From positions 806,001 to 870,000 of the forward strand of contig NZ_VFNX01000002.1 of assembly GCF_006715785.1 (NCBI RefSeq): 64,000 nt of DNA, in the 5' to 3' direction. Position 1 is the stretch's first letter; each line of letters opens with the position of its first letter. Shown in pieces: positions 1 through 7,551 of the stretch. A model generated the notes under the pieces. That model searched no databases. It saw only the letters and a program-made list of their open reading frames with translations, and had not been told where the DNA came from. The translations under genes and the position numbers were made by a program. The stretch is from Streptomyces puniciscabiei. GTDB taxonomy: Bacteria; Actinomycetota; Actinomycetes; Streptomycetales; Streptomycetaceae.

Positions 1-486
1 CTGCGCGAGGGTCTGGTGATGGCGGCGGTGACCACGGCCGCCGATCCGGTGCCGGGCTGCACCGTCCGGCCACTCGGCCGGATGCGCTATCTGCCCGTCG
101 CCGCACCGGAGTTCACCGCCGCCCACCTCGGCGGACGGCCGCTGCCCGAGGCACTGGCCGAGGCCCCGGCCGTGCTCTTCGACCGCAAGGACGACTTCCA
201 GGACGCCTTCGTACGCCGGCTGGGCCGGGGCTCCGCCGGACGGCACAGGCACCTGGTGCCCACCTCGGAGGGCTTCCTGGACGCGGTCGCCGCCGGGCTC
301 GGCTGGGGCATGGTGCCGGAGGTACAGGCGCATCCGCTTCTGGCCGGGGGCCGGTTGGTGCTCCTCGCGCCCGAGGAGTGGATGGACGTCACGCTGTACT
401 GGCAGCAGTGGAGACTGGACTCCCCCGCGCTGGCCGCACTGGCCGAGGCGGTGACGGCGACGGCCGCCGAGTCCCTACGCCGCTGA
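1..486 (+). CDS. LysR/ArgP-type transcriptional regulator, 3' part
   Basis: The reading frame is open from the first base, so the gene starts left of the window and the N-terminal helix-turn-helix is missing. What remains (about 161 residues) looks like the effector-binding half of an ArgP/LysG-type LysR regulator: it has the typical FDRKDDFQDAF, PTSEGFLDAV and GLGWGMVPE stretches that form the effector pocket of that subgroup. ArgP/LysG proteins usually control a divergently transcribed lysine/arginine exporter (LysE/ArgO); such a gene would lie outside the window. The Met at base 16 is internal, not a start. Subfamily assignment is from motif memory and fairly firm; the ligand is inferred. 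Confidence 0.8.
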   Translation: MREGLVMAAVTTAADPVPGCTVRPLGRMRYLPVAAPEFTAAHLGGRPLPEALAEAPAVLFDRKDDFQDAFVRRLGRGSAGRHRHLVPTSEGFLDAVAAGLGWGMVPEVQAHPLLAGGRLVLLAPEEWMDVTLYWQQWRLDSPALAALAEAVTATAAESLRR

Positions 487-838
487 CGGCCGCGTCACGT
501 TTCATCCGTTTCGCACCCCAGGCAAGGCACTGCGGAGTACGGTGGTCGGGCGGTGGCGCGGCGGACGGCGGTCCCGGCCGGATCCCCGCCCCCAACTCCG
601 CGCCCCCGGTGCCCGGTCGGGTACGGGTGCCCGCGGCCCTGTCGCCCATCCGCCCCCGTTCCCCGGCCTGTTGCACGCATACGACCCGCCCGGGCCGTGC
701 GCGCGCCCGTGGCCGGATCGCGGCCGTCGCCCGATCCCCTGTCGCCCACGCCGTTTCACCCGGCCCCGACCGGTCACCCGAACCCGCAGTACGCATTCGA
801 CAGGCACGGACGACTTCGATCGGATCCAGGAGACTTCC
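487..838. other. Intergenic region upstream of the WhiB-like gene
   Basis: About 350 bases with no convincing gene. It is very GC- and C-rich, and the overlapping open frames show no recognisable protein sequence. It must contain the promoter and leader of the WhiB-like gene, but I cannot identify a clear -10/-35 pair. A GGGTAC hexamer near 619-624 was checked as a SigB-type -10, but no suitable GNNT lies 14-16 bases upstream. The WhiB start is preceded by a CAGGAG ribosome-binding site. Confidence 0.5.
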
Positions 839-1090
839 ATGGACAACTGGCGCGACCATGCCGCGTGCCGCCATGAGGACCCCGACCTGTTCTTCCCCAT
901 CGGCACCACCGGTCCGGCGCTCGTGCAGACCCAGCGGGCCAAGGCGGTCTGCGGCCGGTGCCCCGTCCAGGAGGAGTGCCTGGACTGGGCGCTGGAGACG
1001 GGCCAGGGCATCGGCGTCTGGGGCGGGACGACCGAGCTGGAGCGCCGGGCACTGCACCGTCGCGCCCGCTCCCGGCCACGCTCCGGCTGA
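839..1090 (+). CDS. WhiB-family iron-sulfur transcription factor (WblE/WhiB1-like)
   Basis: A small 83-residue protein with the four conserved cysteines of the Wbl family in the right spacing: C10, then C38-x2-C41-x5-C47, which bind a 4Fe-4S cluster. After the cluster come the GVWGG turn (residues 58-62) and an Arg-rich C-terminus that contacts DNA. Wbl proteins usually act with the principal sigma factor and respond to redox state or nitric oxide. DPDLFFPIG and TGPALVQ are close to the WblE/WhiB1 group, but the basic tail differs (ending RSRPRSG), so it may be a paralogue of wblE. The ATG is chosen because an AGGAG precedes it and the protein begins just before the first cysteine, as usual. 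Confidence 0.9.
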   Translation: MDNWRDHAACRHEDPDLFFPIGTTGPALVQTQRAKAVCGRCPVQEECLDWALETGQGIGVWGGTTELERRALHRRARSRPRSG

Positions 1091-1206
1091 CCGGTGCGGC
1101 TCGGGCCGGCCTTGGCGGACGCGGCCGACCCGAGCGACTCCGGCTGACCGGATGGCTCGGGATGACCTGGGCGGCTCCGGCCGGCCCGGCGCCCGCGGTC
1201 CGGGCC

Positions 1207-1659
1207 TCAGCGGCCACCGCGGCGCAGGGCCCCCCACTCCCGCTCCTGCCGGGCCACCTCCTCCTTCGCCGCGTCGATCACCTCGTCCGCGATCCAGCAC
1301 AGCGGCTCGGCATCACTCACGAGCGGCTCGTTGTCGGGGCCCCGGCCGCTCTCCCGGCCGCGCAGGACCCAGGGACGTACGCCGGGGCCCTTGTCGTGCG
1401 GCAGGTGCGCGTAGTCGTACAGGCGGCGGGCCACCCACAGCTCCATCGACCGGTCCGCCCACCAGTCCTCGACATCGAGCGGATTGGCGGACAGCCCGGG
1501 CATGGGTACGCCGGTGAGGTCGTCGGTGCTGGAGGCCTCGGCCAGGTCGGCGCCGGGCCCCTCGGACCAGCGGACGTACAGGCCCTGGTGCTTCTCCACC
1601 AGGCGGGCCACCTCGGCGAGCGTGGACAGGACCGGCAGGTCCGCCTCCGGTGCGCTCAT
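1207..1659 (-). CDS. DUF6098 family protein
   Basis: A 150-residue acidic cytosolic protein with no signal peptide or membrane segment. I recognise it as DUF6098, common in actinobacteria and of unknown function: an N-terminal LSTLAEVARLVEKHQGLYVRWSEGP segment in shortened form (residues about 11-34), a central VEDWWADRSMELWVARRLYDY-type core and a PLVSDAEPLCWIADEVI stretch. It lies 79 bases downstream of the histidine kinase on the same strand, so it may be co-transcribed, but the gap is long enough for its own promoter. AGGGAGG precedes the ATG. Function cannot be assigned. Confidence 0.75.
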   Translation of the reverse strand: MSAPEADLPVLSTLAEVARLVEKHQGLYVRWSEGPGADLAEASSTDDLTGVPMPGLSANPLDVEDWWADRSMELWVARRLYDYAHLPHDKGPGVRPWVLRGRESGRGPDNEPLVSDAEPLCWIADEVIDAAKEEVARQEREWGALRRGGR

Positions 1660-1738
1660 GGCATGACCTCCCTCGACGGCGCCGCGCGACCGGAGTACCC
1701 CCTGGCGCGGGCACGGAATCCGACGGCGGCCCGCGCCT

Positions 1739-3655
1739 TCACGGATCCTCGCGCGGCGGCTCCCGGCCGGGCAGCCGCAGGGTGAAGACCGCGCCCGCGC
1801 CGGGCTCGCTCGCGGCCTCCGCCGTCCCCGCGTGGGCGGCGAGCAGGTGGCGCACGATCGGCAGGCCCAGGCCGCTGCCGCCGGTGCGGCGGCTGCGGGA
1901 CTTCTCGGCGCGCCAGAACCGGTCGAAGACGTGCGTAAGGTCCTCGGGCGCGATGCCCGGGCCGGTGTCGGTGACGGTCAGCACGACGTCGGCGCCGTCC
2001 CGGCGGGCGGCCAGCGTGACCGTGCCGTCGGCCGGGGTGTGCCGCAGCGCGTTGGAGACCAGGTTCCCGAGGGCCTGCCGCATCCGCACCGGGTCGGCGT
2101 CGAGCCATGCGGTGGCGTCGGCCTCGGTGCGCAGGGCGACTGCGGCGGCGTCGGCGGCGACCCGGTGGGCGGCGGCCACCTGCTCCAGCAGATCGCCGGC
2201 GCGCAGCGGCTCGCGGTGCAGCCGCAGGGTGCCGGCGTCGGCGGCGGAGAGGTCCTGCAGGTCGTCGATGATCCGCTGCAGGACGAGCGCCTCCTCGTGC
2301 AGCGAGTCCAGCAGGGGCGGGTCGGGTTCGACGACTCCGTCGCGTACGACCTCCAGCCAGCCGCGGATGTTGGTGAGCGGGCTGCGCAGCTCGTGCGCGA
2401 TGTCGCTGACCATCGCCTTGCGCTGGGCCTCCAGGCGCGCCCGGCGTTCGGTCAGGTCGTTGAAGGCCTCGGCGAGGATGCCGGTCTCGTCCCGGGTGGT
2501 CACCGGCACCCGTACGTGCAGTTCGGGCGGCTGCTGGGCGGCCTCGGTCAGCGCGCGCAGCGGCCGTACCAGCCGGGTGGCGACGAGGGCGGTCACGGCG
2601 ACGGTGACGGCGAGGACCGCTCCGGCCGCGCCGATCACCTTGGCCTTGTTGGCCGGGGACATGTCGAAGCGGGAGGGGTTCTGGTCGCCGATGCCGAGGA
2701 ACAGGTCGGCCACCGGGGCGACGTACGGCGCCAGTTGGGTGCGCCGGGCGGTCAGGACGCAGTTCCGGGCGGCCCTCGCCGTCGCCGCCTTGCCCGCTCG
2801 GGCGTACTTGGCGACGAGGTACCCACCGCCGAACGGGTCCTTGCCGCTGGGATCGAAGGTGAGGAAGAGCTGCCCGCCGAGGTCCAGACCGGCCTGTTTC
2901 AGACACGGCCGGGCGAGGTCGGTGAGCTCGGCCAGGGCCCTGCGTTCCGTCGCGGTTGGGGTGTTGAGCCGGCCGTCCTCGCACACCGTCGCCCCGAAGC
3001 CCGCGGGGTCGGCGCCGTCCGGGGCGGTGACGACGGGGCGCCCGCCGGCCGTGCGGACGACCGTGGCCTGGAGGCCGTAGCGCTCGTAACAGTGCTTGCG
3101 TTCGGCGGCCAGCGCCTCCAGCTTCGCGCGTTCCGGCGCCGGGAGCCGGTAGGGGCCGACCACGCGTGGGTCGATGCCGCTGAGCTGGGCGCCGGTCTCG
3201 CTGTAGGTGTCGGTGCGCAGCGGGTCGACGGTGGCGGCGGGCCGGGGCGGCAGCGGGGTGCCGCGCGGCGCGGAGTCGGCGACGAGGGTGCGGTCGGCGG
3301 AGGTGAGCGCGATCCGGCGTCCGGTCTCGGCGGCCAGCTGCCGGACGGTGCGCCGGACGTCCGTCCAGTCGGAGTGAGTGGCGGCGTACCCGCTGAGCCG
3401 GGCCAGGATGCTGTTGTCGGCCGCGAGGTCCTGGCCCTGTTCCTCCTTCAGGGCGCTGGTGGTGGTGGTCACCGCGAGCCAGGCGGTGGCGGCCACCGAG
3501 CAGACGGCGATCAGGGCGGAGACGGACAGCAGCCGGACGAGAAGCCGCTTGCGCAACGGGATCCGCCGCCGCTTCCCGGGCACCTGCCGCCCGGCACCGC
3601 CCTGCCCAAGCCGCACGGGCACACTGGGCCGCCCTCGAACCCACCGGCGCCTCAC
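1739..3655 (-). CDS. HAMP-domain sensor histidine kinase
   Basis: An integral-membrane sensor kinase of about 638 residues. A first membrane helix (about residues 36-60, LLSVSALIAVCSVAATAWLA), a large extracytoplasmic sensor region, a second helix near residue 345, a HAMP linker, then the kinase core: H-box with the phospho-acceptor His near residue 421 (DIAHELRSPLTNIRGW), N-box NLVSNALRHTP, and G-boxes DTGPGIAP and GGSGLGL. The partner response regulator is encoded upstream on the same strand. The GTG start is preferred because GGAAGG lies six bases before it and the signal-anchor follows shortly. The frame stays open another 540 bases upstream, but that extension is repetitive Gly/Arg/Trp-rich sequence, unlike any kinase N-terminus. 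Confidence 0.85.
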   Translation of the reverse strand: MRRRWVRGRPSVPVRLGQGGAGRQVPGKRRRIPLRKRLLVRLLSVSALIAVCSVAATAWLAVTTTTSALKEEQGQDLAADNSILARLSGYAATHSDWTDVRRTVRQLAAETGRRIALTSADRTLVADSAPRGTPLPPRPAATVDPLRTDTYSETGAQLSGIDPRVVGPYRLPAPERAKLEALAAERKHCYERYGLQATVVRTAGGRPVVTAPDGADPAGFGATVCEDGRLNTPTATERRALAELTDLARPCLKQAGLDLGGQLFLTFDPSGKDPFGGGYLVAKYARAGKAATARAARNCVLTARRTQLAPYVAPVADLFLGIGDQNPSRFDMSPANKAKVIGAAGAVLAVTVAVTALVATRLVRPLRALTEAAQQPPELHVRVPVTTRDETGILAEAFNDLTERRARLEAQRKAMVSDIAHELRSPLTNIRGWLEVVRDGVVEPDPPLLDSLHEEALVLQRIIDDLQDLSAADAGTLRLHREPLRAGDLLEQVAAAHRVAADAAAVALRTEADATAWLDADPVRMRQALGNLVSNALRHTPADGTVTLAARRDGADVVLTVTDTGPGIAPEDLTHVFDRFWRAEKSRSRRTGGSGLGLPIVRHLLAAHAGTAEAASEPGAGAVFTLRLPGREPPREDP

Positions 3656-4301
3656 GGCCGCCTTCCCCCGCCCCGCATCCGCCGACACCCCAAGAACGCC
3701 TCCCACCCGGCCCGAACCTGCGAACCCGTCACGGACGTGGCCCATCCGGCCAAATCCGGCCCACGCGCCACGGACGCCCGCCGCCGGCTTCGAACCACAC
3801 CGCTCCCCACGCACACCACCCACCCGGCCGGGGCTTCCCCCCTCCCCCGCACACCTCCCGCCCAGCCCGGGCCTGCCCCACCCTGACGGATACCGGCCGC
3901 CCGGAACGGCACCGCGCGACGCGGCGCGCCGACCAGCCGGCCCAGACCTCCCCGCGCCCCACGCACACCACCCACCCCGCACCGATCTGCCCGCGCCCCC
4001 GGACACCGCCCACCCAGCCAGAGCTCCCCCACCCCCACGGACGTCCCCCCTCCAACCCGGCCTGTCCCACCCCCACGGCCACCGGCCGCCCGGAACGCCA
4101 CCGCACGACGCGGCGCGCCGACCGCCCCACCGAGACCTCCCCGCGCCCCACGCACACAGCCCAGCCCACACGGCCAGGGTCTGCCCCCCGGACACCGCCC
4201 GCCCGGCCAGGACTCCCCCGCGCCCCGCGAAGCCTCCCGCCGGCCCCAGCCTGCACGTCCCCCACGCACACCGCCCACCCCGCCCGGAGCTCTCCCGTGG
4301 C
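3656..4301. repeat. Repeat-bearing gap between response regulator and kinase genes
   Basis: This 646-bp gap splits a two-component gene pair that is normally nearly contiguous. It is strongly C-rich on the plus strand and contains an imperfect direct repeat: a block of about 75 bases beginning GGCCGCCCGGAAC near 3895 recurs near 4084, an offset of 189 bases. Further degenerate copies of the CCCCACGCACACC motif occur near 3815, 3959, 4147 and 4265. The offset is a multiple of three, so the minus-strand frame upstream of the kinase stays open and encodes a degenerate 63-residue Gly/Arg/Trp repeat. I regard it as non-coding repeat expansion. Confidence 0.6.
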
Positions 4302-5006
4302 TCACGGGCGGTTGCCGGTCAGTTTGTAGCCGACGCCGAACACCGTCAGCAGGCGGGCCGGTCGGCGGGGGTCGGGCTCGATCTTGCGGCGCAGGTTCAT
4401 GATGTGCACGTCGACGGCCCGCTCGGTGGAGGCCCGGTCGATGCCGCGGGTGCACTGCAGCAGCTGCCGTCGGGTGAACACCCGTTCCGGCTCGGCGGCC
4501 ATGGCCAGCAGGATCTGGAACTCGGCGGGCGTGCAGTCGACGGTCGCGCCGTCACAGCGCACCTCGTGCCGTACGGGGTCGACGGTGATTCCGGCGGCCC
4601 GGACCACGGGGTCGCCGTCCCGGGTGCCGGTGCCCCGCCCGCTGCGCCTGAGCACCGTGCGGATCCGGGCCATCAGCTCGCGCGGGCTGTACGGCTTGGT
4701 CATGTAGTCGTCGGCGCCCAGTTCGAGGCCGAGCAGCAGGTCGTCCTCGGCGGAGCGGGCGGTGAGCATCACCACCGGGATGTCCGGGTCCGCGCCGCCG
4801 CGCAGCGCCCGGCACACGCCGAAGCCGTCGACGACCGGGAGCATCAGGTCCAGGACGACGAGGTCGGGTCCGAGGCTGCGGGCGGCTTCCAGCGCGGCGG
4901 CGCCGTCGTGCACCACCGTGGCGGTGTGTCCCTCGGCCAGCAGGGAGCGGCGGATCAGTTCGGCCTGCTTCTCGTCGTCCTCGGCGACCAGTACATGTGC
5001 GCACAC
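4302..5006 (-). CDS. OmpR/PhoB-family response regulator
   Basis: A 234-residue transcription factor: an N-terminal receiver with acidic pocket AEDD (residues 8-11), phospho-acceptor Asp53 in VVLDLMLP and the conserved KPYSPRELMAR after beta-5, then a C-terminal winged-helix DNA-binding domain ending GVGYKLTGNRP. It pairs with the HAMP histidine kinase encoded downstream. The start is a GTG (VCAHVLVAED) 20 bases after the transpeptidase gene. That gene and the M1 peptidase gene lie tightly upstream on the same strand, so the regulator could be transcribed with cell-envelope enzymes. Binding sites are not evident. Confidence 0.9.
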   Translation of the reverse strand: MCAHVLVAEDDEKQAELIRRSLLAEGHTATVVHDGAAALEAARSLGPDLVVLDLMLPVVDGFGVCRALRGGADPDIPVVMLTARSAEDDLLLGLELGADDYMTKPYSPRELMARIRTVLRRSGRGTGTRDGDPVVRAAGITVDPVRHEVRCDGATVDCTPAEFQILLAMAAEPERVFTRRQLLQCTRGIDRASTERAVDVHIMNLRRKIEPDPRRPARLLTVFGVGYKLTGNRP

Positions 5007-5026
5007 GAGTTCGGATCCTAGGCGGC

Positions 5027-5590
5027 TCAGGCGGCGAGCCAGTCGGCGTGTCCCATGACGACGGCCGGATGCCGTCCCGGGTCGAGGGTGCGCGGCAGTT
5101 CCTTCAGGTGTGCCTTGGCCACGCTGACACAGCCGTGCGTGGGGCCGCCGTGGTCGACGTGCGGCCGCACTCCGCCGCCGCGCTTGGGGCCGAGCGGCCG
5201 GGTCCAGTCCAGCGGCAAGGTGCCGGGCCTGCGGTTGTAGTCGATGGCGATGACGTAGTCGAAGCATCCCTCGCGCGGTTCGCCCTCGAAGCCGGTGCGC
5301 CGGTGCAGGACCACTGTGCAGAGCGGGGAGTCCTTGCCGCGCCCGGTGACCACGACGGCCTGTCCGCAGCGCTCGGGTATCCCCGCCGACCGGAGGGGGC
5401 CGAGGCCGGGTCTGCCGTGGGGTGCCTGTGCCGCCTGGACCTCGGGGGTGGCGGCGGGTGCCGGGCGGGTGGGGGGTGTGCGGCGCTCGGTCGCCTCGGC
5501 TCCGCCGCCGCAGCCGGTGAGCAGCAGCGGGGAGGCGAGGACGGCGATTGCGGTTCTGCGATGGATCACGGTGTCGACCATGGCCGACAC
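5027..5590 (-). CDS. L,D-transpeptidase-like (YkuD) lipoprotein
   Basis: A 187-residue exported protein. The N-terminus has a short basic stretch, a hydrophobic core and a lipobox LLLTGC, so it is probably a lipoprotein anchored outside the membrane. The C-terminal half has HVDHGGPTHGCVSV, which resembles the YkuD catalytic His...Gly-Cys motif; the Cys would attack meso-diaminopimelate during 3-3 peptidoglycan crosslinking or anchoring. The preceding FDYVIAIDYNRRPGT fits actinobacterial members annotated as L,D-transpeptidase family. GTG at 5590 and ATG at 5581 are both possible starts; neither has a strong ribosome-binding site. It is followed closely by the response regulator, which suggests envelope-related regulation. 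Confidence 0.75.
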   Translation of the reverse strand: MSAMVDTVIHRRTAIAVLASPLLLTGCGGGAEATERRTPPTRPAPAATPEVQAAQAPHGRPGLGPLRSAGIPERCGQAVVVTGRGKDSPLCTVVLHRRTGFEGEPREGCFDYVIAIDYNRRPGTLPLDWTRPLGPKRGGGVRPHVDHGGPTHGCVSVAKAHLKELPRTLDPGRHPAVVMGHADWLAA

Positions 5591-5611
5591 TTGTTTGGAA
5601 CTGGTGAGAGT

Positions 5612-7021
5612 TCAGGCGTCCTTCGGCTTTCCTCCGGTGAACAGCCAGGTGTGGAACAGCCCGTCCAGCCGCTTCCCGGAGATCCGCTCGGCCAGCCGCT
5701 CGAACTGTGCCGTCGTACCGTGTGCGTCGCGGTGTGCCGCGGCCCAGGCGCGCAGGATCCGGAAGAAGTCCGGGTCGCCGACGGCCTTGCGCACCTCGTG
5801 CAGGGTCATGGCACCGCGGGCGTAGACGGGCGTGTCGAAGATGTTCCGGCCGCTGCCCGGGTCGCCGGGCGGGAAGGCCCACAGGTGGTCGCTCGCGGGG
5901 CGGGCGTAGAGGGCGTCGAAGGTCTTCCGGGCGCTGTCGCCGCCGTGCTGCTCGGCGTACAGCCACTCGGCGTAGGTGGCGAAGCCCTCGTTGAGCCAGA
6001 TGTCCTTCCAGGCGGTCAGGGAGACGGAGTCGCCGAACCACTGGTGGGCGTTCTCGTGGACGAGGGTGCTGATGTCGGGCGCGGAGTCGTAGAGCGGCCG
6101 GGTCTGGGTCTCCAGGGCGTAGCCGACGTCCGGGGCGTGGTCGACGATCGACCCGGCGGAGCGGAACGGGTACGGCCCGAACAGCCCTCTCTCCCAGGCG
6201 AGTACGGACGGCAGCTTCTTCAGCACCGGTGCCGCCGCGCTCGCCTCGCGCGGGTCGACGGCGTTGTACACGTGGATGCCGTCGGGGGTGGTGTACTGCT
6301 CGACCTCGAACGTTCCGACGGTGGCGGTGGCCAGGTAGGCGGCCATCGGCCGGCTCTCGCGCCAGTGGAAGGTCGTACGGCCGTGCTCGGTGCGCCGGCC
6401 GAGCAGCTCGCCGTTGGAGACGGCCGTGCGCCCCTGCGGGACGGTGATGGTGATGTCGTACGACGACTTGTCCTCGGGGTGCGCGTTCGCCGGGAACCAG
6501 GTCATCGCGCCCTGCGGCTCGCCCGCGACGAAGGCGCCGTCGTCGGTGGGGATCCAGCCGTCCGCGCTGCCGTCGGGGTCGGTGACCGGCCTCGGAGTGC
6601 CTTCGTAGGTGACGGTGACCCGGAAGGCGCGGCCCGTGCGCAGGGTGTGGCGGGGGGTGACGACGAGTTCCTGGCCGGCGCGCCGAAAGGCCGCGGGGAT
6701 GCCGTCGACGGCGACGCCGGTGACCTTCAGGCCCGTCAGGTCGAGGTCGAAACGGCTGAGGTTCTGGCCGGCGCGGGCGGCGATCACGGCCCTGCCGTCG
6801 AGGTGCCGGGAGGAGGTGTCGTAGCGGAGCGTCAGGTCGTAGTGCCGGACGTGGTAGCCGCCGTTGCCGCTGAGCGGGAAGTAGGGGTCGCCCGCGCCCG
6901 ACGCGCCGGGTGTGCCCGCCGCCGTGGGTCCGGCGGCGCCGACGAGTGCCGCTAGGGCGACGGGGACGGTGGCGAGGAGCGCGGTACGGCGTCGGGCGGG
7001 CGGTCTGTGCGGTGGCGTCAC
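5612..7021 (-). CDS. Secreted M1-family zinc aminopeptidase
   Basis: A 469-residue exported metallopeptidase. An Arg-rich N-terminus and an Ala/Val hydrophobic segment form a signal peptide with a likely cleavage near TAAG. The zinc site is HENAHQWFG (His322, His326) followed about 18 residues later by the Glu in NEGFATYAEW, the gluzincin HExxH-x18-E pattern. GAMTWFPANAHPEDKSSYD holds the substrate-recognition region usually seen as GAMEN in cytosolic PepN. The protein is much shorter than PepN (about 870 residues), as in secreted actinobacterial M1 peptidases. Probable role is extracellular peptide breakdown. It is the first gene of a minus-strand run continuing into the transpeptidase 21 bases downstream. 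Confidence 0.88.
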   Translation of the reverse strand: MTPPHRPPARRRTALLATVPVALAALVGAAGPTAAGTPGASGAGDPYFPLSGNGGYHVRHYDLTLRYDTSSRHLDGRAVIAARAGQNLSRFDLDLTGLKVTGVAVDGIPAAFRRAGQELVVTPRHTLRTGRAFRVTVTYEGTPRPVTDPDGSADGWIPTDDGAFVAGEPQGAMTWFPANAHPEDKSSYDITITVPQGRTAVSNGELLGRRTEHGRTTFHWRESRPMAAYLATATVGTFEVEQYTTPDGIHVYNAVDPREASAAAPVLKKLPSVLAWERGLFGPYPFRSAGSIVDHAPDVGYALETQTRPLYDSAPDISTLVHENAHQWFGDSVSLTAWKDIWLNEGFATYAEWLYAEQHGGDSARKTFDALYARPASDHLWAFPPGDPGSGRNIFDTPVYARGAMTLHEVRKAVGDPDFFRILRAWAAAHRDAHGTTAQFERLAERISGKRLDGLFHTWLFTGGKPKDA

Positions 7022-7192
7022 GGGCGCTCCTCGGGGGGTGGCGGGTGATCGGCTGGCCGACAGACTAGGGGCGCCTGTGCTCCGGTCCCCCTCTCATTCT
7101 GGTCAAGTCTGGCCGCGGCGCCGCCGGGCGGACCGGGCGCGCGCCAAGTACGCTCGCAACAGCGACCGCCGTTCCGAGAGGGAGTGACGACC

Positions 7193-7549
7193 GTGAGCGT
7201 GCGTGTGCGCCGGATCTACGACCCGCCCGAGGCCGACGACGGCCTGCGCGTCCTGGTCGACCGGCTGTGGCCGCGCGGCCTCGCCAAGGACGAGGCGCAC
7301 ATCGACGAGTGGCCCAAAGGGCTCACGCCCTCGACCGAGCTGCGCAAGTGGTATCACGCCGGCGAGGGCTCGTACGAGGAGTTCCGCCGCCGCTACGAGG
7401 CGGAGCTCGACGCTCCTGAGGCCGCCGAACTCCTCGACGGCCTCAGGAAGTCGGTCCGCAAGGGCAGGGTGACCCTGCTGACGGCGTCCAAGGCACCGGA
7501 GCAGAGCCAGGCCGCGGTGCTGGCGGAGCTGCTGAAGCGCACCCGCTGA
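7193..7549 (+). CDS. DUF488 family protein (YeaO-like)
   Basis: A 118-residue cytosolic protein of the DUF488/YeaO family, recognised by RIYDPPE near the N-terminus, VLVDRLWPRGLAK (the family hallmark), WPKGLTPSTELRKWY and VTLLTASK. Function is unknown; members are widespread and small. The GTG at 7193 is preferred because GAGAGGGAG lies eight bases before it; an in-frame GTG nine bases earlier overlaps that site. The end nearly abuts the convergent FAD dehydrogenase gene. Confidence 0.88.
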   Translation: MSVRVRRIYDPPEADDGLRVLVDRLWPRGLAKDEAHIDEWPKGLTPSTELRKWYHAGEGSYEEFRRRYEAELDAPEAAELLDGLRKSVRKGRVTLLTASKAPEQSQAAVLAELLKRTR

Positions 7550-7551
7550 GG

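Noticed and set aside
619..624. SigB-type promoter (GGGTAC) upstream of the WhiB-like gene
   Set aside because: No GNNT element occurs 14, 15 or 16 bases upstream, and the distance to the gene is over 200 bases.
3656..4195. Extension of the histidine kinase by about 180 N-terminal residues
   Set aside because: The added sequence is a Gly/Arg/Trp/Ala repeat read from C-rich DNA, without resemblance to a sensor domain; a GTG with a good ribosome-binding site lies just before the first membrane helix.
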